A program made the position numbers and the translations under genes. A stretch of DNA of 64,000 nt, from the NCBI GenBank assembly GCA_964386705.1, contig CAYLTY010000004.1:1-64000 (forward strand), in the 5' to 3' direction. The notes under the pieces were generated by a model, which saw nothing but the letters and a program-made list of their open reading frames with translations, was not told the origin of the DNA and made no database searches. Source of the DNA: AM-0621 sp964386705 (GTDB lineage: Bacteria > Planctomycetota > Planctomycetia > Planctomycetales > Planctomycetaceae). How positions within the stretch are numbered: the stretch's first letter is position 1; each line of letters starts with the position of its first letter. Of this stretch, positions 42,042 to 51,285 are shown in pieces.

Positions 42042-43457
42042 TTAGCCCACGCTGCCTTCCATCTGGAGTTCAATCAGCCGATTCATTTCGACTGCGTATT
42101 CCATCGGCAACTCTTTGACGAGTGGCTCGATGAAGCCCGTTACGATAATCGCTGCTGCTTCTTCTTCACTGAGCCCGCGGCTCATCAGGTAGAAGAGTTG
42201 CTCTTCCGCGATCTTGGAAACACTGGCCTCGTGCTCGATCGTGGTGTGATCTTCTTCAACTTCAATATATGGGTAAGTATCACTGCGGCTGGCTGGATCC
42301 AGAATCAATGCGTCGCACACGACGTTCGACTTGCAGTTGGTCGCACCCTTTTGAACTTTGACCAGACCGCGATAACTCGCGCGTCCGCCGCCCTTGCTGA
42401 TACTCTTCGAGATAACGCGACTGGACGTATTCGGAGCACAGTGCACCATCTTGGCGCCGGCGTCCTGATGCTGTCCCTTGTTCGCAAACGCGATCGACAG
42501 CGTCTCGCCGCGAGCACCCGGCTCCATCAGATAGATGGCCGGATACTTCATGGTGATCCTCGAGCCGAGGTTACCGTCGACCCATTCCATCAGCGAATCG
42601 CCGTAAGCCATCGCGCGTTTGGTCACGAGGTTGTAGACGTTGTTCGCCCAGTTCTGGATCGTGGTATAGCGAAAGCGGCCGCGCTTCTTGACGAGGATTT
42701 CCACCACCGCCGAGTGCAGACTTTCCGAGCTATACGTCGGAGCCGTGCAGCCTTCGACATAGTGAGCCGACGCGCCTTCATCGACGATGATCAACGTGCG
42801 CTCAAACTGTCCCATGTTCTGGGAGTTGATCCGGAAGTAAGCCTGCAACGGGAATTCAATATGCACGCCCGGCGGAACGTAGATGAATGAGCCACCTGAC
42901 CAGACCGCAGAGTTCAAAGCCGCGAACTTATTGTCGGACGGCGGAATGATCGTGCCGAAGTACTCGCGGAACAGCTCTGGATGCTCACGCAACGCCGAGT
43001 CGGTATCTGTGAAGATCACGCCCTGCTCGGACAGTTCTTCCTTTAAGCTGCCGTAAACGACTTCAGACTCATACTGAGCCTTCACGCCCGAGAGATACTT
43101 CTTTTCCGCTTCGGGAATACCCAGACGATCGTAGGTGCGGCGAACTTCCTCAGGCACATCGTCCCAACTGGTCTCTTGCCGATCGGACGCGCGCATGTAG
43201 TAGAAGATGTTCTGGAAGTCGATGGTGTCGAGATTGCTGCCCCACTTCGGCATGGGTCGGGAGAAGAAAATCTCCAGCGACTTCAGCCGGAAGTCCAACA
43301 TCCATTCCGGCTCCTTTTTGAGCGCGGAAATCTGTCGCACGATTTCTTCGTCGAGGCCCTTGCGGCTTTTGAACGAATAGAAATCGGTCGAGTCGTGAAA
43401 TCCATATTGGTATTCACCAATATCCGGATCGGCTTTGAGAGGAGTTTCCGTCGACAT
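42042..43457 (-). CDS. sufB: Fe-S cluster assembly protein SufB
   Basis: 471 residues, standard SufB length. Core scaffold of the SUF machinery. Recognisable blocks: YGFHDSTDFYSFKSRKGLDEEIVRQIS, VIFTDTDSALREHPELFREYFG, SFIYVPPGVHIEFPLQAYFRIN, HYVEGCTAPTYSSESLHSAVVEILVKKR and the C-terminal HEASVSKIAEEQLFYLMSRGLSEEEAAAIIVTGFI. AAGG lies eight bases before the ATG. It is preceded by sufC and followed by the Nudix gene. Confidence 0.97.
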   Translation of the reverse strand: MSTETPLKADPDIGEYQYGFHDSTDFYSFKSRKGLDEEIVRQISALKKEPEWMLDFRLKSLEIFFSRPMPKWGSNLDTIDFQNIFYYMRASDRQETSWDDVPEEVRRTYDRLGIPEAEKKYLSGVKAQYESEVVYGSLKEELSEQGVIFTDTDSALREHPELFREYFGTIIPPSDNKFAALNSAVWSGGSFIYVPPGVHIEFPLQAYFRINSQNMGQFERTLIIVDEGASAHYVEGCTAPTYSSESLHSAVVEILVKKRGRFRYTTIQNWANNVYNLVTKRAMAYGDSLMEWVDGNLGSRITMKYPAIYLMEPGARGETLSIAFANKGQHQDAGAKMVHCAPNTSSRVISKSISKGGGRASYRGLVKVQKGATNCKSNVVCDALILDPASRSDTYPYIEVEEDHTTIEHEASVSKIAEEQLFYLMSRGLSEEEAAAIIVTGFIEPLVKELPMEYAVEMNRLIELQMEGSVG

Positions 43458-43554
43458 AATCGCAACCTTCTAATCGCCGGTATCAAGTCGCACGAACATG
43501 ATTCGTACGTTCCGGCAGACTGCATATAACGAATTCGCTACTCGGATGTGTGTA

Positions 43555-44373
43555 TCAGACTCCCGCTGCGACGGGCACAATGTCTTTTTCTTCCGCAGCT
43601 TCGACTGGATGTCGTTCTCGAACGCCCGCGTAACCGTGAGCGTGCAGTTCATGCGCCAGCCCGGCATCGCCCGTTTCGACGATTTTTCCGGCCAGCATCA
43701 CGTGTGTGAATTGAGGTCGATTGAATTCCAGCAGGCGTTCGTGGTGAGTGATAATCAACACGCCCATCTGCGGACCGGACAGCTTGTTGATACCTTCGCT
43801 GACGACGCGCACTGCGTCGCTGTCCAGGCCGGAATCGGTCTCGTCCAGGATGGCAAACTTTGGCTTCAGCATCGCGAGCTGAATGATCTCCATGCGTTTC
43901 TTTTCACCGCCGGAGAAGCCATCGTTCAAGTATCGGCGAGCGAATTCGGCATCGACGCCCAAGGCGTCCATCTGCGAACGCAATTCCGTGCGGAATTCGC
44001 GCATCGGCATCAGGCCTTCACCTTCTTTGCGATCTGGGTTTCGCATGTTGGTGACGGCATGTCGCAGGAAGTCCGCGACGCGCACGCCGGGAATTGTGAC
44101 TGGATACTGAAACGCCAGAAACATGCCCAGGCGAGCGCGAGCACAAGCATCCAGTTCATTCAGAGATTGGCCGTCGACCTCGATCGAGCCGCCAGTAATC
44201 TCGTACTTGGGATGCCCGGCCAATGCATAGGCCAGGGTGCTTTTGCCGGAGCCGTTCGGCCCCATCAGCGCGTGACTTTCACCTTGTCGAATCTCCAGAT
44301 CGACGCCCCGAAGAATCGGTTTGTCGTCAACGGAAACTCGTAAATCAGAGATCTTAAGAACGCTACTAGTCAT
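43555..44373 (-). CDS. sufC: SUF ATPase SufC
   Basis: 272 residues. ABC-type ATPase that energises SufB/SufD. Walker A GPNGSGKST at about 39-47, Q-loop AFQYPVTIPGV, signature FSGGEKKRMEI, Walker B LDETDSGLDSDA and the H-loop ITHHERLL are all intact. The order here is sufC before sufB, the reverse of the usual sufBCD order in many bacteria. A C-terminal extension of about 20 residues is lineage-specific. Confidence 0.96.
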   Translation of the reverse strand: MTSSVLKISDLRVSVDDKPILRGVDLEIRQGESHALMGPNGSGKSTLAYALAGHPKYEITGGSIEVDGQSLNELDACARARLGMFLAFQYPVTIPGVRVADFLRHAVTNMRNPDRKEGEGLMPMREFRTELRSQMDALGVDAEFARRYLNDGFSGGEKKRMEIIQLAMLKPKFAILDETDSGLDSDAVRVVSEGINKLSGPQMGVLIITHHERLLEFNRPQFTHVMLAGKIVETGDAGLAHELHAHGYAGVRERHPVEAAEEKDIVPVAAGV

Positions 44374-44519
44374 TATCCTGAATCAAGGCTCGGACATCCG
44401 AGCCTGCTGCGACAGCTTTTCGACGGCCGCCTTGCCGCCAAACGCTGCTGGAAAGTCACACCGGCATCGACCGAAACCGATCGAGCACACTCACCGGCTG
44501 CTACACCGATGCGACTGAA

Positions 44520-45074
44520 TCAAACAACTTCCGGAACTTCCGGAATCGCAACACAACCGCTGTGATGCGGGACCGGGGTCGTTTCGATGGCACCCTTTGC
44601 CAGTCGACGCGCCCGAATCTTGTCTTGAATACGCATTATGCCTTCGAGGAGCGCTTCCGGACGCGGCGGGCAGCCCGGCACATAGACGTCGACCGGGACA
44701 ACCAGATCGACGCCCTTCACGACGTGATAGCCCCACTTGAAGTACGGGCCGCCACCGACCGTGCAGGCACCCATCGCGATCACGTACTTCGGATCGGGCA
44801 TCTGCTCGTAGAGACGACGGACACGGGACGCCATCTTGAAGCTCACCGTACCGGCGACAATCATTAGGTCCGCCTGACGCGGGCTGGCGCGGAACGCACC
44901 GGCACCGAAGCGGTCCAAGTCGTAGCGACTGGCTCCCGTTGCCATCATCTCGATCGCGCAGCAGGCCAGACCGAACGTCATCGGCCAAATGCTCGATTCT
45001 TTGGCCCAGTTCATGGCCTGTTCGAGAGTCGACAGCACGACACCTTCTTCAAACCGTCCTTCAATCCAGCTCAT
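44520..45074 (-). CDS. nuoB: NADH-quinone oxidoreductase subunit B, isolated
   Basis: 184 residues. Complex I subunit carrying the terminal N2 [4Fe-4S] cluster; the ligands CC in FGLACCAIEMMA, C in MGACTVGGGPYFKW and C in VYVPGCPPRPEALLEG are all present. It begins directly at the peripheral domain. nuoA and nuoC-N are absent here: the gene sits between a sufR-like regulator and sufC on the same strand. It may be a duplicate or the sole copy with complex I genes scattered. Confidence 0.93.
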   Translation of the reverse strand: MSWIEGRFEEGVVLSTLEQAMNWAKESSIWPMTFGLACCAIEMMATGASRYDLDRFGAGAFRASPRQADLMIVAGTVSFKMASRVRRLYEQMPDPKYVIAMGACTVGGGPYFKWGYHVVKGVDLVVPVDVYVPGCPPRPEALLEGIMRIQDKIRARRLAKGAIETTPVPHHSGCVAIPEVPEVV

Positions 45075-45215
45075 CTCAGTGTTACCTAAATCTGAAGACT
45101 GCTTAATTACGACGCCCAGATCGCACGCAGTGAACTTTATTGTCAGCCACTCTCAGACAGAAGCGACCGGACGAGTCTCCGCACTCAGAATGTGGATGAC
45201 ATCAGCCAACGCTTG

Positions 45216-45851
45216 TCAGTTTGCCCCTTCTTCCACGCGGAACTCGCAACATCCGTGTCCATCAATGCAACGCTGAGTCAGCGAGACCTGAGCGTTCAGA
45301 ATGCGGCTGAACACTCCTTGCTCCATCTCGCAGATCGACGGATCTGTAGATGCCAGATCGGAGTACGGACAACTGCGTTCACGCAGAATGGTCAACTCCG
45401 ACGCTTCTCCCGCGCCAACCTCGACATTGAAGCCATGATCGCTCAAGGCTTCCTGCAACTGCCGGACGCGATCACTCAACGGGCCAGAAGTCGCAACTCG
45501 CCCAAATCTCCCCACAAATCCATCCTGAACCTTCGCCAGCACGCTGGCTCGCACGGCCGGATCTTCGATTTCGTGAACGGCTCGCCACAGGACTAGAGCC
45601 AGATCGCGGTAGTTCTCGCCCAACTGACGGAAGCCAGCATCGCTGACCCGGTAAACATGATGAGGTCGGCCGCGCCCCGCCCGAACCACTTCTCGAACGA
45701 CTAAACCCAAACCCTCTAAGCGGTTAAGGCGTTGCCTGACCGCCGTCGCGGTGACGCCGACCGACGCGCAGATGTCCTGAATCGTCCCGCCGCACAGGCG
45801 GTGCAATTCTTCCAGGAACGCCTGGTCGCTGCGATCAATTGCCGTCCGCAT
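45216..45851 (-). CDS. sufR: SufR-like Fe-S repressor
   Basis: 211 residues from ATG 45851. The frame is open to 45980, but the promoter at 45897-45924 lies inside that extension, so the shorter start is preferred. A DeoR-type helix-turn-helix at about 20-50 (GGTIQDICASVGVTATAVRQRLNRLEGLGLV) is followed by a C-terminal cysteine set CPYSDLA...CEM...RCIDGHGCCEF, matching cyanobacterial SufR, where it binds a [4Fe-4S] cluster. It heads the nuoB-sufC-sufB-nudix-sufD cluster and probably represses it, with an operator over its own promoter. Confidence 0.85.
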   Translation of the reverse strand: MRTAIDRSDQAFLEELHRLCGGTIQDICASVGVTATAVRQRLNRLEGLGLVVREVVRAGRGRPHHVYRVSDAGFRQLGENYRDLALVLWRAVHEIEDPAVRASVLAKVQDGFVGRFGRVATSGPLSDRVRQLQEALSDHGFNVEVGAGEASELTILRERSCPYSDLASTDPSICEMEQGVFSRILNAQVSLTQRCIDGHGCCEFRVEEGAN

Positions 45852-45896
45852 GATGTCCAACACATTAATTCGACGAGGAAACAGCCTTCGGTAGCG

Positions 45897-45940
45897 ATCA
45901 TAGACTCGGAGATCTTTTTCACAACATTGGTTGTGTAAAA
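45897..45940 (-). promoter_or_regulatory. sufR promoter overlapped by a palindromic operator
   Basis: On the minus strand TTGTGA (45919-45924) and TATGAT (45897-45902) are spaced by 16 bases, a good sigma-70-type promoter 46 bases before ATG 45851. The near-perfect palindrome TTTTTCACAAC-ATTG-GTTGTGTAAAA (45915-45940; 10 of 11 arm bases) covers the -35 box. SufR of cyanobacteria binds CAAC-N6-GTTG; this has CAAC-N4-GTTG, so binding by the adjacent SufR-like protein is a strong inference. Confidence 0.75.
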
Positions 45941-46270
45941 TGTCCAGAATTAGCTCTCTGCCGCAGATGGCGGTCTTCAAGCAGTGAATTACGAGGTTGC
46001 AGAAAGCGCCCTATCCAAGATTCGTGAGCCTTGGCTAACCTTTCTGTCCCTTCACAATTCGCTTCGGTCGTGAGCAGCGACTCTGCCTGCTAGCGACTCC
46101 CTTCCCCCTCTCTCTCCTCGTTAACCCCTCTTTCCTTCCCACCTGTTAAGCTTTGACGATTACGCGAACTTTTCCAGATTGATTGATTCTCGGGCCGCCG
46201 AATCGCCGATCACCTTGAGGCTGAGACTCTGAAAAAGAGCACCTTCAAGTGCGAGGCATTTCTTGTGGCT
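45941..46270. other. Divergent intergenic region with polypyrimidine tract
   Basis: 330 bases between the sufR operator and the small gene at 46271. It includes a pyrimidine-rich stretch at 46086-46143 (CTCCCTTCCCCCTCTCTCTC and similar). TTGACG near 46156 could be a -35 box for the downstream sigma-factor operon, but no good -10 is paired with it. No gene seen. Confidence 0.4.
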
Positions 46271-46525
46271 ATGAGCGTTGGATGTCGTTTAGCTCACATC
46301 GCGTTTGCGACCATCGCATTGCGTGGCGTGCTCGACGGCGCTGACTTTCATGGCACTGCCTACCGAGCTGTTTGGGTTGCCTTCTGCGTCTGGCCAATTG
46401 GCCTGGTAGTCGGTGACTTGGCTCGCAGGCTGGTTGAAGATCTGGTGCGACAGGAAGCCGCTCCAGTCCTCAACGACGTACGACAAGCCATTCTCGATTC
46501 CAACAGGGACGCTCAACCGATTTAG
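46271..46525 (+). CDS. Small membrane protein upstream of sigma factor
   Basis: 84 residues from ATG 46271 (GTG 46265 alternative). Hydrophobic segments AHIAFATIALRGVL and RAVWVAFCVWPIGLVVGDLA suggest one or two membrane helices, followed by an amphipathic charged helix ARRLVEDLVRQEAAPVLND. No family recognised. It lies 60 bases before the FliA/WhiG-type sigma factor on the same strand, where planctomycetes often keep flagellar genes, so a motility-related role is possible. The ribosome site is weak. Confidence 0.55.
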   Translation: MSVGCRLAHIAFATIALRGVLDGADFHGTAYRAVWVAFCVWPIGLVVGDLARRLVEDLVRQEAAPVLNDVRQAILDSNRDAQPI

Positions 46526-46585
46526 AGATCTCAGCGTGGATCTTGGTGAGCACCCGAGCCTATGACGAAAACCACGGAGGGTTTC

Positions 46586-47365
46586 ATGGCAACAAAGCTC
46601 AGTGATGAAGCTTTGGCTGAAGTTTGGAAAGACTTCAAAGCCGACCCGGCTGATCAACGACTGAGAAATCTCCTCATTGAGCGTTATCTGCCATTAGTGA
46701 AGTACAATGCCGAGCGTGTGTGGCAAAAACTTCCTGACGGAGTCGACCTGAACGACCTTATCTCCGCGGGCGTGTTCGGCCTGATGGACGCCATCGAAGC
46801 GTTCGACATGGAACGCGGAGTAAAGTTCGAAACCTATTGCGTGCCGCGTATCCGCGGTGCGATGCTCGACGAACTGCGTACGATGGACTGGGTTCCCCGT
46901 CTCGTCCGCAGCAAGGCGACCAAGCACGAAGCCAATCGCAAGCGACTTGAAGCCCGCTTCGGCCGTCCGCCAACGGACGCTGAAATGGCCAACGAGTTCG
47001 GCGTGCCGCTCGAGGAATACGAGAAGATCAAAGCTGAATCCAGCGCGGTCGGACTCGTGAGCCTCAACAAGAAGTGGTACGAGACCGACAGCTACAAAGA
47101 TGTCCGCGAAGTGGACATCATCGAAGACGAGCGCGGCGAAGACCCGACCAACGGCATCCAGAAGCGCGACGTGATGCGTCTGGTGACGAAGGGCCTCAAC
47201 CGCAACGAACGCCTCATCATCATCCTCTACTACTACGAGGAACTGACGATGAAGGAAATCGGCGCGACACTCGGCCTGTCCGAATCCCGCGTCAGCCAGA
47301 TGCACTCGAGCATCGTCACGCGGCTTAAAGACCAGCTCAACCGCCGCCGTCCCGAGTTCGCTTAG
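46586..47365 (+). CDS. fliA: FliA/WhiG-family sigma-28-type RNA polymerase sigma factor
   Basis: 259 residues from ATG 46586 with GGAGG six bases upstream (an in-frame ATG at 46562 lacks one). Region 2: YLPLVKYNAERVWQKLPDGVDLNDLISAGVFGLMDAIEAFD; region 3: TDAEMANEFGVPLEEYEKI; region 4: LNRNERLIIILYYYEELTMKEIGATLGLSESRVSQMHSSI. This is the flagellar/motility sigma class that reads TAAA-N15-GCCGATAA-type promoters. No flagellar structural gene lies in the window. A strong terminator follows. Confidence 0.92.
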   Translation: MATKLSDEALAEVWKDFKADPADQRLRNLLIERYLPLVKYNAERVWQKLPDGVDLNDLISAGVFGLMDAIEAFDMERGVKFETYCVPRIRGAMLDELRTMDWVPRLVRSKATKHEANRKRLEARFGRPPTDAEMANEFGVPLEEYEKIKAESSAVGLVSLNKKWYETDSYKDVREVDIIEDERGEDPTNGIQKRDVMRLVTKGLNRNERLIIILYYYEELTMKEIGATLGLSESRVSQMHSSIVTRLKDQLNRRRPEFA

Positions 47366-47388
47366 TACGATCGCAACAGAATCACTCA

Positions 47389-47419
47389 AAGGCCGGCTTC
47401 TCGAAAGCCGGCCTTTTTT
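47389..47419 (+). terminator. Rho-independent terminator of the sigma-factor gene
   Basis: Perfect 11-base-pair stem AAGGCCGGCTT/AAGCCGGCCTT with a five-base loop, followed by TTTTTT. It lies 23 bases past the stop codon and is the cleanest terminator in the window. Confidence 0.95.
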
Positions 47420-47446
47420 GTTGCGCCGAGCGGCACCACTCCGCCG

Positions 47447-48921
47447 TTACTCAGCGCGCCCCACCGCTCGAGTGCCGGTTCCGGTGCGCTTTGTCAGGGT
47501 GTCGCCCAAGTCGGCTCGAGCGGCTTCGGCCAGGTGCTTCAGGCGGACCACGATCTCCGGGTGCTCTGCGGCCACGTTCTTGGATTCACCGATATCGGTT
47601 CGCAGATTGAAGAGCGACTCTTCAATGTTCGCGACTCGATAACCGTGGCGGCTGGCGATGCCCGCGAGGCCCGACTTCTGCATGGACTGCGGCTTCATGT
47701 TGGCGAAGTTCGCGGGCTTGCCGTCCAGTCCCGGCGGGCCATCGACCGTCAAGTATTCGTGAGCGAAGTGCAGCTTCCAGTCTCCGCTGCGCACGGCCTG
47801 CAGTTCCTCGGCGGCGTAGAAGTAGTACGCCTCGTGTGGGGATTTCGCACCTGCCTGTCCTGACAGCAGCGGCCAGATATCGAGGCCATCAATGCGGTGC
47901 GTCGGCAAGGTTGCCCCGATCAGCTTCGCGATCGTCGGAACGAAATCGATCGTCGCGGCGACCTCTTTACAAGTTGTTCCGGCGGGAATCTGGCCGGGCC
48001 AGCGCATGAGGCAGGGGACTCGCATGCCGCCTTCAAACGTCGTCAGTTTGCCTTCGCGCAGCTTGCCTGCCGAACCCGCATGAGCCCCGTATGAGAGGAA
48101 CGGCCCGTTGTCGGTCGCGAAGATGACGAGTGTGTTTTCTGCGAGTTTCAACCGGTCCAACGTGTTGAGAATCTCACCCACGGACCAGTCCAACTCTTCG
48201 ACTACGTCTCCATACAGACCGCGCTCCGAACGACCTTTGTAGGTCTCTGCCGCGAAGATCGGCACATGCGGCATGACGTGTGGCACGTAGAGAAAGAAGG
48301 GTTCATCATGATGCTGTTCGATGAAGGCCGTGGCTCGCGTTGTGAACCGTCGAGTGAACGTCGACTGGTCGGGTTCCTCCGCAACGATCTTGTTGCCATC
48401 AATCAACGGCAACGGCGGGATGTCCCTCACGACAGGGTGCTTGCGGCCGTTGTCGTTCGAGTACGGCAGCCCCAGAAACTGCTGAAAGCCGTTCTGCAGA
48501 GGCAGGAACTGAGGCCGATGTCCCAAGTGCCACTTGCCGAAGATGGCCGTTGCATAACCGCGCGAACGACACAGTTCGGGCAGTAGCACTTCGTCGGGAT
48601 GAATGCCGACGTTGCTCTGGTGATTCAGCGCGCCATGCAGGCCGACTCGATTCGCGTAGCAGCCGGTCATCAGTGCGGCACGCGATGCTGTGCAGACCGC
48701 CTGACTGACATAAAGTCTGTAAACCGCATGCCTTCGCGTGCGAGCCGATCGATCTGCGGAGTCTTGATATCGGTCGCTCCGAAGCAGCCGATATCTCCGT
48801 AGCCTTGATCGTCCGTAAAGATCAGGACGATGTTCGGTCGCGCGGCGCGTTCCGCAGCAGTGGCCGTTCCCAGCCAACACATCAGCAGCGCCAGGCAACT
48901 CCAGAGAATCCGCACACGCAT
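47447..48921 (-). pseudogene. Exported sulfatase, broken by a one-base frameshift
   Basis: Would encode about 491 residues of a family S1 formylglycine sulfatase. Frame one from ATG 48921 (GGGAGG upstream) gives a signal peptide, RPNIVLIFTDDQGYGDIGCFG (metal site) and GMRFTDF. The remainder (CTASRAALMTGC with the modifiable cysteine, GKWHLGH, FATDNGP) is in another frame. Restoring one T in the minus-strand GACTTTATGTC at 48712-48714 joins them as DFYVSQAVCTASR. As written, the product is truncated to about 83 residues. A sequencing or assembly error in a T run is as likely as a real mutation. Confidence 0.85.
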
Positions 48922-48947
48922 GGTCGATCATCCTCCCGAGTTGCGGA

Positions 48948-50216
48948 CTACGAGACGCGCGGGGCGTACAGAACTTCGCACTCGCTCGAACCCGGCGGGC
49001 ACAACACGAGGCCACCGCGCGGATCGTTGACGCGAACCACGCAATCGGGTTGTCCCTTGGCCGCTCGTTCGAGGATCGCTTCCAACGCTTGCACTGCGGC
49101 GACAACTTGCCGATCCGCGGCCAGGTCGTTGTATGACAACTTACGCATCTGCGCGAGCCGGTCAGCTCGAGTAGAGGGACTGCCAGCGAACTCAACGAAC
49201 GATACTTCGCGGACGAAACGTTCGATGACTTCAATCCCGTAGCCGCGTTGAGACCGCTCGCCCCACGGTTCCACGAACGTGCCGTTGTAGTGAGTGTTGA
49301 TGGTCGTCTTGAGTTTGGTCGGAGTCAGCCCTTCCACGGTCAGTTCAATGCCGCGTTTCCGCGAATGTCCATTCCAGACTCCGTTATCGAAGCGGAACTG
49401 CACTTCCTGTTCGACGTAGCCGGGGAAGTTATCCGGAGTAACCCACGACGTATGGATGTCGAACGCGGCTTCGCGGCCGTCGTCGTATTCATAGACCATG
49501 CGCATCTGCGTGCTGTCCCAGGTCGGTCCATCTTTGGGCCCCACAATCCCACGCTGGCCAGATGCCATCACGGTCTTCAGTCTGCCACCGAACGTGAAAT
49601 CGATCAGCTTGATATAGTGCACCGCGACGTAGGTGCCCGGATTGCGGCCGGTGATCCATTCCGAAAACTGTGCTCCTGAAATCTGCTTCGGTTCCAGCAG
49701 CGAGCAGTAGCCGTTGTTGACGTGCTTCAACACGCTGTCATGCACCAGCGTGCGGAGTTTCTTGTGATCGGGGTCCAGCAGCTTGTGATAGACGACCTTC
49801 GCCAGCAACCCCTTGCGATCCGCGAGTGCTACGAGTTGATCCAGTTCCTGCATCGTCAGCACCGAGGGCTTTTCGACGATCAGATGGGCTCCCGCTTCCA
49901 GCAACGACTTCGATGATGCGAAGTGACGATCATCAGGTGTCGCGACACACCCGAAGTGCACACCGGATTGAGCGAGCTGATCCGCTGCCTGATCTCCAAC
50001 AAAATTCTGGAACCGATGAATGCGATCTCCGGCCGATTGAGCGTAGACCTCGGCACGCTTGCCGGTTTTGGTGGCCACTCCCGCAAGCTGCACGTCAATG
50101 TCGCCGAACCCGCGGTCATAAACGCCGGCCGTCTTCGCTTTCTCAAAGAACGGCCGATAGGTCTCGTCAAAGATCATACCCATGCCGACCATGCCGGCGC
50201 GGAGTTGCTGTGCCAT
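48948..50216 (-). CDS. Gfo/Idh/MocA family oxidoreductase
   Basis: 422 residues from ATG 50216. Rossmann NAD(P) domain with a GMVGMGMIFDETYRPFF start, then VHFGCVATPDDRHFASSKSLLEAGAHLIVEKP, the EKP motif of the family, followed by the alpha/beta sugar-binding domain. The GMVGMGMI nucleotide loop differs a little from the usual GxGxxG spacing. The gene stops 26 bases before the sulfatase start on the same strand, suggesting one operon for breakdown of a sulfated sugar; the substrate is unknown. Confidence 0.9.
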   Translation of the reverse strand: MAQQLRAGMVGMGMIFDETYRPFFEKAKTAGVYDRGFGDIDVQLAGVATKTGKRAEVYAQSAGDRIHRFQNFVGDQAADQLAQSGVHFGCVATPDDRHFASSKSLLEAGAHLIVEKPSVLTMQELDQLVALADRKGLLAKVVYHKLLDPDHKKLRTLVHDSVLKHVNNGYCSLLEPKQISGAQFSEWITGRNPGTYVAVHYIKLIDFTFGGRLKTVMASGQRGIVGPKDGPTWDSTQMRMVYEYDDGREAAFDIHTSWVTPDNFPGYVEQEVQFRFDNGVWNGHSRKRGIELTVEGLTPTKLKTTINTHYNGTFVEPWGERSQRGYGIEVIERFVREVSFVEFAGSPSTRADRLAQMRKLSYNDLAADRQVVAAVQALEAILERAAKGQPDCVVRVNDPRGGLVLCPPGSSECEVLYAPRVS

Positions 50217-50389
50217 GAATAAAGTCCTCGGTGGAATCGCGATGTCGAGCACGCGCCACACAGTGTGAGGTTGCCACGTCGATCCGCAACTGACGAACGC
50301 TCACATAGAATGCGTCGCACCCATCGGCTGCAGATTTTCGTCGACATCGGCTGAATATCGCACTTGCTCCGCGAACCTACGGGCTTCCA

Positions 50390-51019
50390 TCAGCAACCGT
50401 TCCAGCGGGCTGGTGGCGCCAGTTGAAAGCGAGTCCGCGCGGGCCGCACGACCGCGTCAACGATCGAGAATCGCGGCATTGCAGCGGGATCCTCAGCACC
50501 GCGAGTCATCTCTACTCGCCCTGAAACTGCCAGCGGACGCTCGTCAAACTTCCATGCTTCACCAAGCTTGAGTCTGACGAGCACCATCGTCTTGAGCTTT
50601 TTTTTATCTCGGTCCACCGTGAACACAAACTGCGTCACCGTCATTTGGCCGTCGGGAAATGCATAGCCTTTCAAACACACCTCTTGGCCGTCGAACGGTT
50701 CCAAGTTGGCATTGAGTCTGGTGACCTCAGCAAAATCCAGCCTACGAGCATTGGGCGTCGATTCCGCACTGTAGGCGGCATACCACCAGACAGGAGAACC
50801 CAGCAGCGAGACGCTTGCGAGCACCAATGCCCCCAGAGCACAGCGGGGTCCACTGAGTTCGCGGCGGCGAATGGAGCGAAGTGCCGCAACGCTCAACAGC
50901 CAGGCGACGGCAGCCACAGAGATCACTGCCGGATCTAGGAAACTCAAGAGCCCAGCCCCGGCGAAAAGGAGACTGACGATGGCCAGAACAGGCAACGGAC
51001 GAGATTGACTCTGGGGCAT
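50390..51019 (-). CDS. Hypothetical membrane protein
   Basis: 209 residues from ATG 51019. Three hydrophobic segments occupy the N-terminal half (LPVLAIVSLLFAGAGLLSFL, PAVISVAAVAWLLSVAAL, CALGALVLASVSLLG), followed by a soluble part with FDGQEVCLKGYAFPDGQMT and FVFTVDRDKKKLKTMVLVRL, the OB-like strand pattern seen in proteins that describe a heme-free domain of unknown role. No family named. It is divergent from the PVC dehydrogenase. Confidence 0.65.
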   Translation of the reverse strand: MPQSQSRPLPVLAIVSLLFAGAGLLSFLDPAVISVAAVAWLLSVAALRSIRRRELSGPRCALGALVLASVSLLGSPVWWYAAYSAESTPNARRLDFAEVTRLNANLEPFDGQEVCLKGYAFPDGQMTVTQFVFTVDRDKKKLKTMVLVRLKLGEAWKFDERPLAVSGRVEMTRGAEDPAAMPRFSIVDAVVRPARTRFQLAPPARWNGC

Positions 51020-51285
51020 GGCACGCTCGCTATTGATGTTCCCTGCTGGAATCCGTCGGGGCCGAGGTCCTCGACGCATCCGTGAAAACATCGTGCGAAT
51101 CTAAGTATCACCAGAAACCCCTGCCAGCAGAAACCGCAATTCGCGATTGCGTGATCTTCCCGCAGTTCCTGTGCGACTCAGCCGGAGCGGCGGCGTTCCT
51201 CGACCCTTGGCACCCACCGGCTAACATGCGGGAACTCGGATACGAAGTAGATCGATTTCCCCCGCATCTCACGGAGACCAGTTCG

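Noticed and set aside
45852..45980. N-terminal extension of the SufR-like protein
   Set aside because: Contains the promoter and operator; the shorter ATG at 45851 fits the family N-terminus.
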